A stretch of 64,000 nucleotides of DNA from the NCBI GenBank assembly GCA_023384575.1, contig JAHDVP010000001.1, forward strand, positions 231,528-295,527. Reading direction: 5' to 3'. The position numbers and the translations under genes were made by a program. This document shows positions 63,566 through 64,000 of this stretch, one piece after another. Position 1 is the stretch's first letter; each line of letters opens with the position of its first letter. Source of the stretch: Acidobacteriota bacterium (GTDB lineage Bacteria > Acidobacteriota > Vicinamibacteria > Vicinamibacterales > JAFNAJ01). The notes under the pieces were generated by a model. That model was not told where the DNA came from, ran no database searches, and saw nothing but the letters and a program-made list of their open reading frames with translations.

Positions 63566-63799
63566 ATGAAGACCCTGCAGATTCTCGGCCCCGGCTGCGC
63601 GAAGTGCCACATGCTCGCCAACCACACCGAAGAGGCGGCACAGGCCCTGGGCCTCGACTACACGATCGAGAAGGTCACCGACATCGGCGACATCATCGCG
63701 TTCGGCGTCATGGCCACGCCGGCGCTCGTCGTCGACGGCGAGGTCAAGGTGTCGGGCCGCGTGCCGACCGCCGACTCGATCAAGGCATTGCTGGTGTAG
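63566..63799 (+). CDS. Small thioredoxin-like (MTH895-type) redox protein
   Basis: A 77-residue thioredoxin-fold protein: LQILGPGCAKCHMLANHTEEAAQ with the redox pair CAKC (residues 11-14), and GVMATPALVVDGEVKVSGRVPT with the cis-proline. This family commonly sits beside DUF318/ArsP permeases. AGGAGG precedes the ATG. It may deliver electrons to the permease or a partner. Confidence 0.93.
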   Translation: MKTLQILGPGCAKCHMLANHTEEAAQALGLDYTIEKVTDIGDIIAFGVMATPALVVDGEVKVSGRVPTADSIKALLV

Positions 63800-63826
63800 C
63801 CACGCGCTTCAGACAGGAAAGTCGAG

Positions 63827-64000
63827 GTGGTCGTGGGCAAGGGTCACAAGCATCACAAGCCGACCCGGCAATCGAAGGCAGCCTCGGAGCGGTCCGCCGG
63901 TGGCACGCAGTGGTCGGCCGGCTCCAAGGTGCTCATCGTGCTGGTCCTCGTTTTCGCCGTGGCGCTCGTCGTGGCTGGAAGACCGGCCCGCGACCAGGCG
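63827..64000 (+). CDS. Small membrane-anchored protein (incomplete at window end)
   Basis: A GTG-started frame reads VVVGKGHKHHKPTRQSKAAS, then KVLIVLVLVFAVALVVAG, a transmembrane helix, and runs off the right edge. The start has AGGAAA upstream; another GTG lies at 63833. The N-terminus is basic and histidine-rich (KGHKHHK), so it may touch a metal. No family recognised. Confidence 0.5.
   Translation, partial: MVVGKGHKHHKPTRQSKAASERSAGGTQWSAGSKVLIVLVLVFAVALVVAGRPARDQA

Noticed and set aside
63566-63799. Search for a second selenoprotein in the small thioredoxin
   Set aside because: The redox motif is a normal CAKC with no TGA; the reading frame is complete.

Overview
The window is high-G+C bacterial chromosome, densely coded on both strands, with many 1-4 nt start/stop overlaps and frequent GTG/TTG starts. 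There is no rRNA, CRISPR array, phage or insertion-sequence transposase. The gene set (TonB receptor with a carboxypeptidase-regulatory N-terminal domain, S9 peptidase, cdaA-cdaR-glmM, Pil-Chp-like chemosensory cluster, minimal microcompartment locus, probable selenoprotein) suggests a soil or sediment Acidobacteriota, probably class Vicinamibacteria. That placement is inference; no marker gene was compared.

Layout. 1-3.7 kb (minus): Ser/Thr kinase start, small membrane protein, acetyltransferase, AlaX-type editing protein, queC, queE. 3.8-5.1 kb (plus): an ArsC/Spx-like protein with an in-frame TGA at the first redox-cysteine position followed by a SECIS-like hairpin, then a DUF72 protein. 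5.1-9.6 kb: cyclophilin, endonuclease III, 2-hydroxyacid dehydrogenase, ECF sigma/anti-sigma pair, YHS protein, DUF488. 9.9-19.8 kb (plus): GT39-like enzyme, then a Pil-Chp-like signalling operon (TPR-REC, REC, CheW, MCP, CheA-REC). 19.8-23.3 kb (minus): second sigma/anti-sigma pair, DUF2892 protein, PAS hybrid kinase. 23.5-26.3 kb (minus): a compact bacterial microcompartment (BMC) locus with one hexamer protein, three pentamer proteins, a class II aldolase with a C-terminal encapsulation-like helix, and a small four-cysteine protein with an N-terminal encapsulation-like helix. 26.3-36.4 kb (minus): TPR protein, hydrolase, pdxJ, glmM, cdaR, cdaA, folP, ftsH, tilS and a tRNA with anticodon CAT. 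36.5-54.5 kb: glycosyltransferases, hicB with a hicA remnant, TonB receptor, S9 peptidase, CHASE hybrid kinase, ridA, malate synthase, thioesterase, dipeptidase, prfC.

54.6-64 kb (plus) is a metalloid-resistance region. An arsR-arsD-arsA-acr3 operon sits behind a clear promoter/operator and is followed by two damaged genes (universal stress protein, LmbE deacetylase) and a zinc-ribbon protein. A second unit holds an HdrA-N-terminal-like protein, a ferredoxin, a CoA-binding protein, a second ArsR, an ArsP-type permease and a small thioredoxin. Matching dyads (ATTTCG-N8-CGAAAT) lie at a strong promoter before the first of these genes and at the start of the second arsR, so that ArsR probably controls the whole unit.

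Short palindromic GGGGCTGAAGCCCC repeats are scattered between genes. One occurs as an inverted pair forming a long hairpin, and one is split by another short element. A separate 33-bp-arm hairpin lies between folP and cdaA. The most noteworthy items are the probable selenoprotein, the BMC locus with two candidate cargo proteins but no aldehyde dehydrogenase, and the ArsR-controlled redox/permease unit.
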